Numbered from the stretch's first letter, positions 30,063-40,389 are shown. The stretch is DNA of 64,000 bases from Polynucleobacter sp. HIN7 (GCF_030297595.1 NZ_AP028138.1:62001-126000), one strand, 5' to 3'. The notes: a model not told the origin generated them from the letters alone. Numbers and translations: made by a program.

Positions 30063-30689
30063 ATGTTGACTTTAGCTTTGTCCAAAGGACGCATCTTTGA
30101 AGAAACCGCCCCTGTTTTAGCAAAGGTGGGTATTCGTCCGCTTGAAGATCCTGAGCAATCCCGTAAGTTAATTATTCCGACCTCTAATCCAGAGGTGCAA
30201 ATCATCATTGTCCGTGCATCGGACGTACCCACCTATGTGCAATTTGGCGCAGCGGATTTTGGCGTTGCGGGTCAAGACGTTCTGTTAGAAAAAGGCAGCG
30301 ACGGTTTATACATCCCGATTGATTTAGGAATCGCGCGTTGTCGGATGGCAGTGGCTGTCAAAAATGGCTTTGATTATGCAGCGGCGGTACGCCAGGGATC
30401 GCGTTTGCGGGTGGCCACCAAGTATGTCAACTGCGCCCGTGAGCACTTTGCTAATAAGGGCGTGCATATCGATACGATTCATTTATATGGATCGATGGAG
30501 TTGGCTCCATTAGTAGGCTTAGCCGATGCGATTGTGGATTTAGTATCGACAGGCAACACCTTGCGCGCCAATAACCTAGTCGAGGTCGAGTCCATTACCG
30601 ATATCAGCGCACGCTTAATCGTGAATCAAGCATCGTTTAAGCGTAAGCGCGCTCAATTACAAAAGATCTTGAGTATTTGGCAGCCATGA
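30063..30689 (+). CDS. hisG: ATP phosphoribosyltransferase, short form
   Basis: HisG joins ATP and PRPP, the first step of histidine synthesis. The 208-residue protein begins [13 protein letters not shown], and has [40 protein letters not shown] and NQASFKRKR. It lacks the C-terminal regulatory ACT-like domain, so it is the short form that needs HisZ. No hisZ is in this window; in Burkholderiales it usually sits by purA. Stop and hisD start overlap as ATGA. Confidence 0.97.
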   Translation: MLTLALSKGRIFEETAPVLAKVGIRPLEDPEQSRKLIIPTSNPEVQIIIVRASDVPTYVQFGAADFGVAGQDVLLEKGSDGLYIPIDLGIARCRMAVAVKNGFDYAAAVRQGSRLRVATKYVNCAREHFANKGVHIDTIHLYGSMELAPLVGLADAIVDLVSTGNTLRANNLVEVESITDISARLIVNQASFKRKRAQLQKILSIWQP

Positions 30690-32005
30690 GTGTCAAGATT
30701 CGACGCCTGACCAGCCGTGATGCTGGCTTTGAAAAGACCTTGCTATCTAGCTTGTCGATTCCATTAGCCGACGATCAAGCCATTGATCAGATTGTGCTTG
30801 GGATTTTGGAGCGTATTGAGCGCGAGGGCGATACGGCACTGTTGCAATACACCCAGCAGTTTGATCGCTTAGCAGTAACTCAGGTTCGTGATCTTGAGAT
30901 TACCTCTGCTGATTTAGCTGCGGCGTATCATGCTTTACCCCAAGAACAAGCAAACGCACTACGAGCAGCTGCCGAGCGAGTGCGGGCCTATCACGAGCGC
31001 CAGAAAGTAGAAACCGGTTGCCATTCGTGGGAATACACCGAGAGCAATGGCACGCGTTTAGGCCAGAAGATTACGCCCTTGGATCGCGTTGGTATTTATG
31101 TGCCCGGTGGTAAGGCGGCTTATCCATCTTCCGTTCTTATGAATGCCATTCCTGCCAAAGTTGCAGGGGTTGGTGAGATTGTGATGGTGGTACCTACACC
31201 CGATGGTGCGCGCAATCCCTTGGTATTGGCAGCCGCTCATCTAGCGGGAGTGGATCGGGTCTTTACGATTGGTGGTGCCCAAGCGGTTGGCGCATTGGCG
31301 TATGGAACCCAAACCGTGCCACCAGTCGATAAGATCGTAGGCCCTGGTAATGCCTATGTAGCAGCAGCCAAGCGCAGAGTATTTGGTCGAGTGGGGATCG
31401 ATATGATTGCAGGCCCCTCCGAGATCTTGGTGTTATGTGATGGTTCTACCGATCCAGACTGGATTGCAATGGATTTGTTTTCGCAGGCTGAGCACGATGA
31501 GCTCGCCCAATCGATTCTGCTCTGTCCTGACAAAGGGTTTATTGATCGAGTGGATGCGAGTATTCAGAAGCTATTGCCGCAAATGCCTAGAGAGAAAGTG
31601 ATTCGCGCATCCTTGCAAAATCGGGCGCTCTTGATTGAGGTGGACGATATGACACAAGCTTGTCAGATCGCTAATTTGATTGCGGCTGAGCACCTAGAGA
31701 TTTGCGCAAACAATGCTGATCAATGGGCAGCGCAGATTCGGCATGCAGGCGCTATTTTTATGGGCTCTTATACCAGTGAGTCATTAGGTGATTATTGTGC
31801 TGGACCGAATCACGTTTTACCCACGGCACGGACGGCGCGGTTTTCTTCACCTTTAGGTGTTTATGACTTTATCAAGCGCTCGAGCCTCATTGAGGTGAGT
31901 GAGGCGGGTGCACAAACCTTAGGTCCCATCGCCAGTACCTTAGCGCATGGCGAAGGTTTGCAGGCGCATGCGCGCGCAGCCGAGATGCGGCTCACGAAAA
32001 AATAA
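30686..32005 (+). CDS. hisD: Histidinol dehydrogenase
   Basis: HisD oxidises histidinol to histidine in two NAD-linked steps with a zinc ion. The start is placed at ATG 30686, which overlaps the hisG stop (ATGA); the in-frame TTG at 30677 is unlikely. The 439-residue protein has [44 protein letters not shown] and the zinc-ligand region [19 protein letters not shown] and EHL motifs follow. It ends convergent to hisC, 24 bases away. Confidence 0.97.
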   Translation: MSVKIRRLTSRDAGFEKTLLSSLSIPLADDQAIDQIVLGILERIEREGDTALLQYTQQFDRLAVTQVRDLEITSADLAAAYHALPQEQANALRAAAERVRAYHERQKVETGCHSWEYTESNGTRLGQKITPLDRVGIYVPGGKAAYPSSVLMNAIPAKVAGVGEIVMVVPTPDGARNPLVLAAAHLAGVDRVFTIGGAQAVGALAYGTQTVPPVDKIVGPGNAYVAAAKRRVFGRVGIDMIAGPSEILVLCDGSTDPDWIAMDLFSQAEHDELAQSILLCPDKGFIDRVDASIQKLLPQMPREKVIRASLQNRALLIEVDDMTQACQIANLIAAEHLEICANNADQWAAQIRHAGAIFMGSYTSESLGDYCAGPNHVLPTARTARFSSPLGVYDFIKRSSLIEVSEAGAQTLGPIASTLAHGEGLQAHARAAEMRLTKK

Positions 32006-32029
32006 TTAACTGAGCCCCACTACAGAAAA

Positions 32030-33109
32030 TTACGAGACGATGTCGCACAAGGCATCGATGAGGATGTTCATTTGCTCATTCGTGCCAATCGTAATGCGAA
32101 GGTAGTTCTTAATCCGTGGTGTTTTGAAGTGGCGCACGATGATGCCGCGCTCTCGTAAGGCTAAATACAATTTCTCGCCATCATGCTTTGAATGCTGGGT
32201 AAAGACAAAGTTAGCGCTTGATGGAAGCGTCTCAAAGCCTAGATTCTTGAGGTACTCGACACAGGCGATCCGGGTTTTGATGACCTCTTGAGTAATGGTA
32301 TCAAGATGCGCCTGGTCCTCAATCGCCGCAATCGCACCGGCTTGCGCTAATTGACCTAAGGGGTAGGAGTTAAAACTATTCTTCACGCGTTCTAGTCCCG
32401 TAATTAAGTCGGGGTGACCTAAAGCGTAACCAACTCGCAGTCCTGCCAAGGCCCTCGATTTTGAGAGCGTGTGGGTGATCAGAAGATTGGGATAGTGTTT
32501 TTGTAAGAGTGGTACACACGATTCGGTGCCGTAATCCACGTAGGCCTCATCAACCACCACCACGCTTTGGGTATTTATTTTTAGAAACCCTTCAATTGCT
32601 GCGCGCGGTAGAGCGCGACCGGTGGGCGCATTTGGGTTCGGAAAGATGACCCCACCATTTCCGCCTAACTGATTTGTTTTCTGAATGTAGTCATCCAAGT
32701 GAATGGCAAATTGACTATCGAGCGCAATCGTTTGGTAGTCAATCCCAAACAGTTGGCAGTAGACGGGGTAGAAGCTGTAGGTGATATCGGGAAAGAGAAG
32801 GGGCTTTGGGTGTTTGAGAAGTCCCAAGAACACATGGGCCAGTACTTCATCTGAGCCATTGCCCACAAATACCTGATTAGGTTCTAAGCCATAGTGTTTT
32901 GCGATGGCTTCTTTGAGGGCTTTTGCATCCGGATCGGGATAAAGCCGCAAGCCCTCGTGATTACTTGCAGCAATTGCTGCTAAGGCTTTGGGCGAGGGCC
33001 CATAGGGGCTCTCATTGGTATTGAGTTTGACAAGTTTCTCGTGTTTGGGCTGCTCTCCCGGGACATACGGGCTTAAGTTCTGCAGGTCGGGGTTCCAAAA
33101 GAGGCTCAT
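32030..33109 (-). CDS. hisC: Histidinol-phosphate aminotransferase
   Basis: PLP aminotransferase that converts imidazole-acetol phosphate to histidinol phosphate. I start it at ATG 33109 (MSLFWNPDL); the frame extends to a TTG at 33124 that has no support. The product (359 residues) has [32 protein letters not shown] and the PLP lysine in [16 protein letters not shown]. It is on the strand opposite to all other his genes, between hisD and hisB, while relatives usually have it co-directional. Confidence 0.95.
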   Translation of the reverse strand: MSLFWNPDLQNLSPYVPGEQPKHEKLVKLNTNESPYGPSPKALAAIAASNHEGLRLYPDPDAKALKEAIAKHYGLEPNQVFVGNGSDEVLAHVFLGLLKHPKPLLFPDITYSFYPVYCQLFGIDYQTIALDSQFAIHLDDYIQKTNQLGGNGGVIFPNPNAPTGRALPRAAIEGFLKINTQSVVVVDEAYVDYGTESCVPLLQKHYPNLLITHTLSKSRALAGLRVGYALGHPDLITGLERVKNSFNSYPLGQLAQAGAIAAIEDQAHLDTITQEVIKTRIACVEYLKNLGFETLPSSANFVFTQHSKHDGEKLYLALRERGIIVRHFKTPRIKNYLRITIGTNEQMNILIDALCDIVS

Positions 33110-33215
33110 CGTAATGGGGTCCAAAGAGTAACAATGAAAAACTGGTGAAGTGATTGATTTTGAATGACAAATGATATTATGAACGCTTAAGACTTATTAT
33201 TTTTATTCACACACC

Positions 33216-33803
33216 ATGCGCCAAGCAGATGTCAGTCGTAATACCTCAGAGACCAAGATCCAAATTACGTTGAACTTGGATGGTACCGGCAAAGCGGATT
33301 TGAACTCCGGGGTGCCGTTCTTAGATCATATGCTCGATCAAATTGCCCGTCACGGCATGATCGATCTCAAGGTACATGCCCAGGGCGACACTCACATCGA
33401 CGATCACCACACCGTGGAGGATGTCGGTATTACTTTGGGCCAAGCGATTGCGAAAGCAGTTGGTGATAAAGCGGGTATTACACGTTATGGTCACTCCTAT
33501 GTACCACTCGATGAGACCTTGTCGCGCGTTGTGATAGATTTCTCCGGTCGGCCAGGCTTAGAGTTCAACGTACCCTTTACCCGTGCGCGGGTGGGTGACT
33601 TTGATGTGGATTTGAGCATCGAGTTCTTCCGTGGTTTTGTAAACCACGCCGGCGTAACCTTGCACATCGATAACATTCGCGGTGTCAATGCGCATCACCA
33701 GATTGAGACCGTATTTAAGGCTTTTGGGCGTGCACTGCGTATGGCCTTGAGTATCGATCCACGTTCACCCCATGCGGTGCCATCCACTAAGGGAAGTTTG
33801 TAG
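33216..33803 (+). CDS. hisB: Imidazoleglycerol-phosphate dehydratase
   Basis: HisB dehydrates imidazoleglycerol phosphate to imidazole-acetol phosphate using Mn ions. The 195-residue form has only the dehydratase domain, without the phosphatase part found in E. coli. The metal motifs are clear: [24 protein letters not shown], and the C-terminal half [16 protein letters not shown] segment ([12 protein letters not shown]). It opens the second run of plus-strand his genes. The 106-base gap to the divergent hisC must hold its promoter; no convincing -35/-10 pair was found there. Confidence 0.97.
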   Translation: MRQADVSRNTSETKIQITLNLDGTGKADLNSGVPFLDHMLDQIARHGMIDLKVHAQGDTHIDDHHTVEDVGITLGQAIAKAVGDKAGITRYGHSYVPLDETLSRVVIDFSGRPGLEFNVPFTRARVGDFDVDLSIEFFRGFVNHAGVTLHIDNIRGVNAHHQIETVFKAFGRALRMALSIDPRSPHAVPSTKGSL

Positions 33804-33839
33804 ACACACTTCTTTTACCAACAAATTATTGAGATCGCG

Positions 33840-34490
33840 ATGCACATCGCTATTGTTGATTATGGAATGGGTAATTTGCGCTCGGTCTCGCAGGCTCTGC
33901 AGCATGTGGCCCCAGAGTGCAAGATTACAATTGCGAGCGATCCTGCCGAAATCTTGCGTTCAGACCGTGTGGTGTTGCCGGGACAGGGTGCCATGCCCGA
34001 TTGCATGAAGCAACTCCGTTCTTCAGGTCTCATGGATGCAGTGATGCAGTCGGTGCGTGAGAAGCCACTTTTTGGTATCTGTGTGGGCGAGCAAATGCTT
34101 TTTGAAGAGAGCGAAGAGCGCAAACCAGGAGTAACGACCAATACGGCGTGCCTTGCCTTAATGCCAGGGAAGGTAAAACGCTTTCATTTGTCTGGCACGC
34201 AAGAAGATGGTTCGAAGTTTAAGATCCCGCATATGGGATGGAACCAGGTTCGCCAAGACCGTGATCATCCGATGTGGCATGGTATCCCTGATATGACGAG
34301 TTTTTACTTCGTGCACAGTTATTATGTCGAGGTGGCTAACCCAGAAGATACTGTAGGATCAACGAATTACGGCGGGTGGTTTACATCGGCCGTGGCTCGC
34401 GATACTATTTTTGCTACGCAGTTCCATCCCGAGAAAAGTGCTCAATACGGACTTAAGCTCTATCAAAATTTTGTCGCTTGGCGACCCTGA
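33840..34490 (+). CDS. hisH: Imidazole glycerol phosphate synthase subunit HisH
   Basis: Glutaminase subunit that feeds ammonia to HisF. The 216-residue protein has the class-I amidotransferase triad: Cys81 in [10 protein letters not shown], His196 and Glu198 in TQFHPEKS. It also has the oxyanion-loop region PGQGAMPDC. HisF lies 0.8 kb downstream, with hisA between. Confidence 0.97.
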   Translation: MHIAIVDYGMGNLRSVSQALQHVAPECKITIASDPAEILRSDRVVLPGQGAMPDCMKQLRSSGLMDAVMQSVREKPLFGICVGEQMLFEESEERKPGVTTNTACLALMPGKVKRFHLSGTQEDGSKFKIPHMGWNQVRQDRDHPMWHGIPDMTSFYFVHSYYVEVANPEDTVGSTNYGGWFTSAVARDTIFATQFHPEKSAQYGLKLYQNFVAWRP

Positions 34491-34512
34491 TTGATTTCAA
34501 CAAGATGATCTT

Positions 34513-35259
34513 ATGTTGTTAATACCTGCCATTGATATTAAAGACGGACACTGTGTGCGTCTTGAGCAAGGTGATATGAACCGTAGCACCGTGTTCTCCG
34601 AAGATCCTGCGGCGATGGCCAAGCATTGGTTGAGTAAAGGCGCGCGCCGTTTGCATTTGGTTGACCTCAACGGCGCCTTCGCGGGCAAGCCCAAGAATGA
34701 GGCTGCAATCAAATCGATTCTGAAAGCAGTGGGCGATGACATTCCCGTGCAATTAGGTGGCGGTATCCGCGATCTAGAAACGATTGAGCGCTTACTCGAT
34801 GATGGCATTAGCACCATCATCATAGGTACCGCTGCGGTGAAGAACCCCGGATTTTTACAAGATGCGTGTACTGCATTTGCCGGCCACATCATGGTGGGCT
34901 TAGATGCTAAAGATGGTAAGGTCGCCACCGACGGTTGGAGTAAGTTAACCGGTCATGAAGTGATCGATCTTGCAAAGAAGTTTGAGGACTACGGCGCTGA
35001 GGCTATTATCTACACCGATATCGGGCGCGATGGCATGCTCAAGGGTATCAATCTAGAGGCAACGGTGAAGCTTGCGCAATCGGTGCGTATTCCGGTGATC
35101 GCAAGCGGCGGTCTCTCGAGCAAGAAAGATATTGAGGCGCTCTGTGCAGTTGAAGACGAGGGCGTTATGGGCGTGATCGCCGGCCGCTCCATTTACACCG
35201 GCGATATTGATCTAACTGAGGCACAACAGTACGCTGATCAACTCAGCAAAGCCAAGTAG
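34513..35259 (+). CDS. hisA: Phosphoribosylformimino-5-aminoimidazole carboxamide ribotide isomerase
   Basis: HisA opens the ribose of ProFAR to PRFAR. The 248-residue TIM barrel starts [20 protein letters not shown] with the catalytic Asp8-type residue, and has [31 protein letters not shown] (second catalytic Asp) and [13 protein letters not shown], the phosphate-binding loops. Normal length and context. Confidence 0.97.
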   Translation: MLLIPAIDIKDGHCVRLEQGDMNRSTVFSEDPAAMAKHWLSKGARRLHLVDLNGAFAGKPKNEAAIKSILKAVGDDIPVQLGGGIRDLETIERLLDDGISTIIIGTAAVKNPGFLQDACTAFAGHIMVGLDAKDGKVATDGWSKLTGHEVIDLAKKFEDYGAEAIIYTDIGRDGMLKGINLEATVKLAQSVRIPVIASGGLSSKKDIEALCAVEDEGVMGVIAGRSIYTGDIDLTEAQQYADQLSKAK

Positions 35260-35266
35260 GCAAACG

Positions 35267-36025
35267 ATGCTGACCAAACGTATTATTCCTTGCCTCGATG
35301 TCACTGCAGGCAGGGTTGTTAAAGGAATTAATTTTGTTGGCTTGCAAGACGCTGGAGATCCGGTGGAGGTTGCAGAGCGTTATAATGAGCAAGGTGCTGA
35401 TGAACTCACATTCCTAGATATCACTGCAACATCGGATGGCCGTGATCTGATTTTGCCCATCATTGAAGCGGTGGCATCGAAGGTATTTATTCCTTTGACG
35501 GTGGGCGGTGGAGTGCGCGCCACTCAGGACGTGCGTCGCTTACTGAATGCTGGCGCTGATAAGGTGAGCATGAACTCCTCAGCAGTTGCCAATCCAGATT
35601 TGGTCTCGGATGCGTCCGCGCATTATGGCTCGCAATGCATCGTGGTAGCAATTGATGCCAAGCAAACCGCCCCCAAGCGTTGGGAGGTGTTCACGCATGG
35701 TGGACGCAAGGGTACGGGTATCGATGCCATCGAGTGGGCCAAGGAAGTTGCAAAGCGCGGCGCCGGTGAGATCCTGCTCACCAGCATGGATCGCGATGGC
35801 ACCAAGGATGGGTTTGATCTGGAACTCACTGCTGCGGTAAGTAAAGCAGTACCTGTGCCTGTGATTGCGTCTGGTGGTGTGGGCGGCTTGCAAGATCTAG
35901 TCGATGGCATCCAAATTGGGAGAGCCGATGCGGTACTGGCAGCAAGTATCTTTCATTATGGACAGCACAGCGTGCAAGAGGCTAAGCACTATATGGCAGA
36001 GCAAGGAATTGCGATTAGACTCTAA
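35267..36025 (+). CDS. hisF: Imidazole glycerol phosphate synthase subunit HisF
   Basis: Cyclase subunit that uses ammonia from HisH to form imidazoleglycerol phosphate and AICAR. The 252-residue TIM barrel starts [19 protein letters not shown] with the catalytic Asp11, and has [33 protein letters not shown] (catalytic Asp) and [13 protein letters not shown]. It starts seven bases after hisA. Confidence 0.97.
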   Translation: MLTKRIIPCLDVTAGRVVKGINFVGLQDAGDPVEVAERYNEQGADELTFLDITATSDGRDLILPIIEAVASKVFIPLTVGGGVRATQDVRRLLNAGADKVSMNSSAVANPDLVSDASAHYGSQCIVVAIDAKQTAPKRWEVFTHGGRKGTGIDAIEWAKEVAKRGAGEILLTSMDRDGTKDGFDLELTAAVSKAVPVPVIASGGVGGLQDLVDGIQIGRADAVLAASIFHYGQHSVQEAKHYMAEQGIAIRL

Positions 36026-36030
36026 TCATC

Positions 36031-36432
36031 ATGACCAAGGCTAAATTTACAAAGATATCGGGTTTGCAAGCTGGTCCATGGCTTGATCGCATTGCTTGGA
36101 ACGAGCAAGGTTTGGTGCCCGTGATTGCTCAAGAGGCTTCATCGGGTGATGTATTGATGATGGCTTGGATGAATCAAGCGTCTCTACTGCAAACCTTGCA
36201 AAAGGGTGAGGCAGTGTATTGGTCGCGCTCGCGTAACAAGTTGTGGCATAAGGGCGAAGAGTCGGGTCATACGCAAACCGTGCGAGAGATTCGGTTAGAT
36301 TGCGATGGCGATACGCTTTTACTAATCGTGGATCAAAAAGACGGAATTGCTTGCCATACCGGCAGTCACAGTTGCTTTTTTAACGAGTGGGACTCTGTGG
36401 CGAGCAATTGGGTCGATACAATGAAGCCATGA
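36031..36432 (+). CDS. hisI: Phosphoribosyl-AMP cyclohydrolase
   Basis: Zinc enzyme that opens the adenine ring of phosphoribosyl-AMP. The 133-residue protein is the stand-alone cyclohydrolase (no fused HisE). It has [36 protein letters not shown], the DCDGDTLL metal site and the zinc ligands in [13 protein letters not shown]. Its stop overlaps the hisE ATG (ATGA). Confidence 0.97.
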   Translation: MTKAKFTKISGLQAGPWLDRIAWNEQGLVPVIAQEASSGDVLMMAWMNQASLLQTLQKGEAVYWSRSRNKLWHKGEESGHTQTVREIRLDCDGDTLLLIVDQKDGIACHTGSHSCFFNEWDSVASNWVDTMKP

Positions 36433-36824
36433 GTAGCCCGAATCAATTCAACCAAAACCCCAACCTCGATTCCATCTTGGCGCATCTGGCCGATGTGGTT
36501 GATAGCCGTCGTGCTGATTTAGCGAGTGGCAAGATCGATGCCGGAAGTTCATACATCGCTCAGTTATTTACTAAGGGTGACGATGCGATTCTGAAGAAGA
36601 TTGGGGAAGAGGCGACCGAGACCGTGATGGCGGCCAAGGATTCTCGCCAGAATCAGCTTGATCCCAAATACCAACAGTTATTGGTCGGCGAGATGGCTGA
36701 CTTATGGTTTCACTGCCTGGTGGCGCTCTCAAGGTTCAATTTGCGTCCCGAAGATGTAATAGCCGAGCTCAAGCGTCGTGAGGGTACTTCGGGTATTACC
36801 GAGAAGGCCAGTCGCAAAACGTAG
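36429..36824 (+). CDS. hisE: Phosphoribosyl-ATP pyrophosphatase
   Basis: HisE hydrolyses phosphoribosyl-ATP to phosphoribosyl-AMP and pyrophosphate. I place the start at ATG 36429, which overlaps the hisI stop; the frame is open 14 codons further up, but that part lies within hisI. The 131-residue all-helical protein has the MazG-like metal motif [16 protein letters not shown] and [13 protein letters not shown]. Last his gene of the run. Confidence 0.95.
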   Translation: MSSPNQFNQNPNLDSILAHLADVVDSRRADLASGKIDAGSSYIAQLFTKGDDAILKKIGEEATETVMAAKDSRQNQLDPKYQQLLVGEMADLWFHCLVALSRFNLRPEDVIAELKRREGTSGITEKASRKT

Positions 36825-36878
36825 TGCTTACCCCCAATTTGCCCGTTTTTGGGCTTAATTCAGGTAAGATGCCAGCCT

Positions 36879-37244
36879 ATGAAACACCCGAGCTATGACC
36901 CAAACTGCATTTTTTGCAAGATTGTTGCAGGGGAAATTCCTTGCCAAAAGGTCTACGAGGATGAAGAAATCCTGGCGTTTAAGGACATTAATCCGGCTGC
37001 CCCAGTCCATTTATTGCTGATTCCCAAGAAACACCTACCGATGTTGGAGTCAGCGACTGCCCACGATGCGCCATTGCTGGGTAGAATGTTGGAATTAGCC
37101 CCGCGTTTAGCTTCCCAAGAAGGATGTCGCCCCGGTAAAGAGGGGGGATTTCGGGTGATGGTGAACAATGGCGCGGATGGGGGTCAGGAGGTTTATCACT
37201 TGCATTTGCATGTGATGGGCGGGCCGCGCCCCTGGAAAAAATAA
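36879..37244 (+). CDS. HIT-family purine phosphoramidase-like protein (HinT-like)
   Basis: Histidine-triad protein likely to hydrolyse aminoacyl- or phosphoramidate-linked AMP. The 121-residue product starts at ATG 36879 (a TTG 30 bases earlier is in frame but unsupported). It has [30 protein letters not shown] and the HIT motif [10 protein letters not shown] -10-like TAAGAT (36865-36870) lies eight bases before the ATG. The hisE-hinT-tatABC order is conserved in betaproteobacteria. Confidence 0.93.
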   Translation: MKHPSYDPNCIFCKIVAGEIPCQKVYEDEEILAFKDINPAAPVHLLLIPKKHLPMLESATAHDAPLLGRMLELAPRLASQEGCRPGKEGGFRVMVNNGADGGQEVYHLHLHVMGGPRPWKK

Positions 37245-37261
37245 TCCGAGGAGAAATTGAG

Positions 37262-37489
37262 ATGGGCTCATTTAGTATTTGGCACTGGTTAATCGTACTG
37301 GTCATTATTTTGTTGGTCTTTGGTACCAAGAAACTCCGTAATATTGGTTCTGATCTAGGCGGTGCCGTAAAAGGCTTCAAAGATGGTATGAAAAATGGTG
37401 ATGAAGCCAAGACCGAACAGATTCAGTCGCAGACCCCTGCTGGTGAAAAGACTGTTGATGTGCAAGCCAAGGACGTGAACAAGTCGTAA
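37262..37489 (+). CDS. tatA: Sec-independent translocase protein TatA
   Basis: TatA multimers form the passage for folded proteins with twin-arginine signals. The 75-residue protein has an N-terminal membrane helix ([15 protein letters not shown]), the hinge [21 protein letters not shown] and an acidic tail. First gene of a tatABC operon. One likely client in this window is the Rieske protein PetA. Confidence 0.95.
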   Translation: MGSFSIWHWLIVLVIILLVFGTKKLRNIGSDLGGAVKGFKDGMKNGDEAKTEQIQSQTPAGEKTVDVQAKDVNKS

Positions 37490-37535
37490 GACCTGATCAA
37501 ACCAAACACACAAACTAAATACCAGCGATGCATCG

Positions 37536-38027
37536 ATGATTGATCTTGGTGTATCAAAGCTCGCCCTGATTGCAGTGGTGGCTTTGATTGTGGTGGGCCC
37601 CGAACGTTTACCCAAAGTTGCTCGCATGGCGGGCAATTTATTTGGGCGCGCGCAGCGTTATATGGCCGAAGTTCGTACTGAGGTCAACCGCCAAATTGAG
37701 CTCGATGAGTTCAAGAAGCTTCGTGAGGCCAGCGCCGACGCCATGCGGGAGATGGAGAGCACGCTCAATGCCACAGTCCAAGAGGCGAATGTAAATTTGA
37801 GTGATCAGGCCGAGCCTACGACCAATGAGTTTTCCAGTTCGCTCTTAGATTCTGCGCCGGATGTGACTAAGGTCTATCGAGATGCTCTGCGTCAGGGTAG
37901 GGATAGTTGGGGCGTCAAGCGCACCGCCAGACCCCTTTGGTATAAACACTCAGCGGGTGTGCGCACTCGAGTGCAATCGGGTGCAGCAAGGGTTAAGCGA
38001 TTTAAACGTCCGGTATTGAGTAAGTAA
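37536..38027 (+). CDS. tatB: Sec-independent translocase protein TatB
   Basis: TatB works with TatC in recognising twin-arginine precursors. The 163-residue protein starts MIDLGVSKLALIAVVALIVVGPERLPKVARMAG-like (membrane helix, then the conserved GPERLP hinge). A long amphipathic helix and a variable, basic C-terminal tail follow. It is in the usual place between tatA and tatC. Confidence 0.95.
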   Translation: MIDLGVSKLALIAVVALIVVGPERLPKVARMAGNLFGRAQRYMAEVRTEVNRQIELDEFKKLREASADAMREMESTLNATVQEANVNLSDQAEPTTNEFSSSLLDSAPDVTKVYRDALRQGRDSWGVKRTARPLWYKHSAGVRTRVQSGAARVKRFKRPVLSK

Positions 38028-38054
38028 AAAATCAAGAACAAAGAACAAATCACG

Positions 38055-38846
38055 ATGTCCGATACCAAACCAGGTCAGAGCGAAGAGACTGCAAAAGAGG
38101 GCGAGGGTTTTCAAGAAACCTTTATGTCGCACCTCTTTGAGTTGCGCGACCGGGTTATCAAAGCTGCTATAGCAGTCATCGTCGTGTTCCTATCACTCGT
38201 TTATTGGGCGCCCGATATCTTTCATTTGTTTGCCAAGCCACTTCTAGATGCCCTTCCAGCCGGGGGTAAGATGATCGTGACCGATGTAACCGGATCCTTT
38301 TTTGTGCCGATGAAGGTCACGATGCTGGTTGCATTTTTGATTGCGCTACCGATTGTTCTCTATCAAATGTGGGCCTTTATCGCCCCAGGTCTCTACACCC
38401 ATGAGAGAAAACTAGTCCTTCCATTAGTAGTAAGCAGTTACTCACTATTTTTGGTTGGAATGTCCTTTGCCTATTTCCTGGTTTTCCCAACCGTCTTCCA
38501 GTTTATGGCAAGCTATAACGCACCCCTGGGTGCCGACATGTCGACTGATATTGATAAGTACTTGAGCTTTGCCATGTCCACCTTCTTGGCCTTCGGGATC
38601 ACTTTTGAGGTACCTGTGGTGGTGGTGGTTCTGGTCAAAATGGGGATTGTGAGCCTAGAAAAGTTAAAAGAGATTAGACCTTATGTGATTGTTGGGGCAT
38701 TTGTGATTGCCGCGATTGTGACCCCACCAGACGTCTTATCCCAGCTCTTTTTGGCCATTCCTATGTGCCTTCTCTATGAGCTGGGGCTATTTATTGCTCG
38801 TTTCTACCTACCCAAAACTGAATCTGAAGAAGAAAAATCAGAATAA
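38055..38846 (+). CDS. tatC: Sec-independent translocase protein TatC
   Basis: Core receptor of the Tat system with six membrane helices. The 263-residue protein has the N-terminal HLFELRDRVIKAAI, FIAPGLYTHERKLVLPLV with the conserved Glu, and the later FGITFEVPVVVVVLVKMG and RPYVIVGAFVIAAIVTPPD. The product ends in an acidic, basic-mixed tail. Downstream are inverted repeats rather than a strong terminator. Confidence 0.96.
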   Translation: MSDTKPGQSEETAKEGEGFQETFMSHLFELRDRVIKAAIAVIVVFLSLVYWAPDIFHLFAKPLLDALPAGGKMIVTDVTGSFFVPMKVTMLVAFLIALPIVLYQMWAFIAPGLYTHERKLVLPLVVSSYSLFLVGMSFAYFLVFPTVFQFMASYNAPLGADMSTDIDKYLSFAMSTFLAFGITFEVPVVVVVLVKMGIVSLEKLKEIRPYVIVGAFVIAAIVTPPDVLSQLFLAIPMCLLYELGLFIARFYLPKTESEEEKSE

Positions 38847-38858
38847 TTCTGCAACTCA

Positions 38859-38881
38859 TTGATTTAAATGGATTAAATCAA
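38859..38881. repeat. Perfect inverted repeat between tatC and the porin gene
   Basis: TTGATTTAA (38859-38867) and TTAAATCAA (38873-38881) are exact reverse complements around ATGGA. It lies 13 bases past the tatC stop and 136 bases before the porin ATG. Its AT-rich arms could be a regulator-binding site for the porin or part of the tat 3' end. No T-run. Confidence 0.4.
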
Positions 38882-38919
38882 TCAAAAATATCTGTTGCAC
38901 CAATACAACGAATAGCCAT

Positions 38920-38938
38920 AAAAAAGCCTCAAAAGGCT
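38920..38938 (-). terminator. Short hairpin with T-run on the minus strand
   Basis: AGCCT (38925-38929) pairs with AGGCT (38934-38938) around CAAA. Read on the minus strand the stem is followed by six Ts, a good terminator shape, though no minus-strand gene lies close by. On the plus strand the same stem precedes GTATTTA and could weakly end the tat operon. Confidence 0.35.
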
Positions 38939-39016
38939 GTATTTACATACAAAAACGGGATAATTCAATGGTCTCGAAGGAATTCGGGCATTTCTTAATT
39001 TATGGAGATTTAAACA

Positions 39017-40315
39017 ATGAAAAAATCACTATTTGCACTCGCCGCAGTCGGCGCGTTTGCTGGTGCTGCTCAAGCCCAGTCCAGCGTGACCGTATACGGT
39101 ATTTTGGATGTGGGATATGTGGGTGGTAATGCCAAGGCAACCACTGTTAACTCAAGTGGTACTCAAGTTACCCCATCAGAAACAGTAAGCCTGCTTGGCC
39201 AATCTGCTCAGACTACCAGCCGTTTAGGCTTCCGTGGTACTGAAGACTTAGGTGGTGGCACAACCGCATTCTTTACCTTTGAAACTGGCCTTCAGCCAAA
39301 TCAAAGCACCCTATCGTCATTTAATAACCGTCAAGCGTTTATTGGTTTAGGTCAAAAAGGTTTGGGTAATGCACGTATTGGTACCCAGTACACTCCAATC
39401 CACGAGGCAGTTGGTGCGACTGGTGCTAACCAATTGAACAACTTAGTAGGTGACGTGATTTATCCTCAAAATACTGGCTTGACCAACCAAGACGGTAGCG
39501 CAAGTAACGCCAACGCTGGTTACACAGTTCGTGCCAACAACATGATCCGTTTTGAGTCTGACACATTTGCTGGCTTCAAAGGCAAGGCTTTCTATGTTCA
39601 GAACTCAAGAAACCAAGATCAGCGTACTTATAGCGCTAGCTCCTCAAGTACCGCAACTCAAGGTTACATAAACGGTATAGGCTACACTGGAGGCAACACC
39701 AACAGCACTGGCTGGGGTCTTGGATTGGACTACAGAATTCAAAAATTCTTGATCTCTGCCAACTATCAGTCATTCAAGCAAGAAAACTCTTGGACTTATC
39801 AAGAGAACTTAGTTCCAGTTGTAACTGCTGCAGGTCAAACCGCAGTAGTTACTCGTAGCACAGGCGTATCAACTGGTGAGTTGACAAACCTCAATGACAA
39901 TCAATGGTACGTAGGTGCGACCTATGACTTCGGTATTGTCAAGGCCTATGCTCAGTACATCAACCGTAAGATTGAGTCTGGTCTAGATTCAAATCTCTAT
40001 GGAAAGCGTACTGCTCAGCAAATTGGTTTGCGTGGAAACGTAACCAAGACTGTAGAGCTCTGGGGCTCGGCTGGTATGGGTCGCAATAGCGCCTTTGGTG
40101 TAAGCAATCCAACTGCTAACTTCACTGGTTATCAGTTAGGTGCTAACTACTGGTTGAGTAAGCGTACCAATCTATACACAATCTTTGGTGCAAGCAACAC
40201 ATCGTCCACTTCTGGTAACTATGTAATTCGTGCATCGAACGGGAATGCCGATGGTCCACGTAATTTGAGCGCCAATGCCAACAACTACGCTGTTGGTGTA
40301 CGTCACACCTTCTAA
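39017..40315 (+). CDS. Outer-membrane porin, Burkholderia-type (Porin_4 family)
   Basis: General diffusion porin, a 16-stranded trimeric beta-barrel letting small solutes through the outer membrane. The 432-residue precursor has a typical signal peptide (KKSLFALAAVGAFAGAAQA), then the mature start QSSVTVYGILDVGY, which marks this family. TSRLGFRGTEDLGGGT, FNNRQAFIGLG and GNARIGTQYTP follow, and the protein ends on a C-terminal Phe (GVRHTF) as barrel proteins do. A GGAG ribosome-binding site is at 39004-39007. Monocistronic, closed by a strong terminator. Ser/Thr/Asn-rich loops suggest high expression and exposed surface. Confidence 0.95.
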   Translation: MKKSLFALAAVGAFAGAAQAQSSVTVYGILDVGYVGGNAKATTVNSSGTQVTPSETVSLLGQSAQTTSRLGFRGTEDLGGGTTAFFTFETGLQPNQSTLSSFNNRQAFIGLGQKGLGNARIGTQYTPIHEAVGATGANQLNNLVGDVIYPQNTGLTNQDGSASNANAGYTVRANNMIRFESDTFAGFKGKAFYVQNSRNQDQRTYSASSSSTATQGYINGIGYTGGNTNSTGWGLGLDYRIQKFLISANYQSFKQENSWTYQENLVPVVTAAGQTAVVTRSTGVSTGELTNLNDNQWYVGATYDFGIVKAYAQYINRKIESGLDSNLYGKRTAQQIGLRGNVTKTVELWGSAGMGRNSAFGVSNPTANFTGYQLGANYWLSKRTNLYTIFGASNTSSTSGNYVIRASNGNADGPRNLSANANNYAVGVRHTF

Positions 40316-40322
40316 TTTGATG

Positions 40323-40336
40323 CTAGCTTTGGCTAG
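40323..40336 (+). repeat. Small hairpin in the porin 3' untranslated region
   Basis: CTAGC (40323-40327) and GCTAG (40332-40336) pair around TTTG, between the porin stop and its terminator. Possibly an mRNA-stabilising element. The remaining spacer up to 40583 is AT-rich and holds no gene I can support. Confidence 0.35.
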
Positions 40337-40358
40337 TTGAAGATTAGTTGTAGCAAAT

Positions 40359-40389
40359 AAACCCACTGTGGAAACACAGTGGGTTTTTT
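40359..40389 (+). terminator. Rho-independent terminator of the porin gene
   Basis: A 12-bp perfect stem AAACCCACTGTG (40359-40370) with CACAGTGGGTTT (40375-40386) around GAAA, followed by further Ts. A GNRA-like tetraloop and long stem make it the strongest terminator in the window. Confidence 0.93.

Noticed and set aside
33154-33180. TTGATT and TATTAT as a hisB promoter
   Set aside because: The spacer is 15 bases, shorter than functional sigma-70 promoters usually allow, and the region is AT-rich, so chance matches are expected.
36841-36854. GCCC/GGGC hairpin between hisE and the HIT gene as a terminator
   Set aside because: Only a 4-bp stem with a short T-run inside the loop rather than after it; too weak to call.
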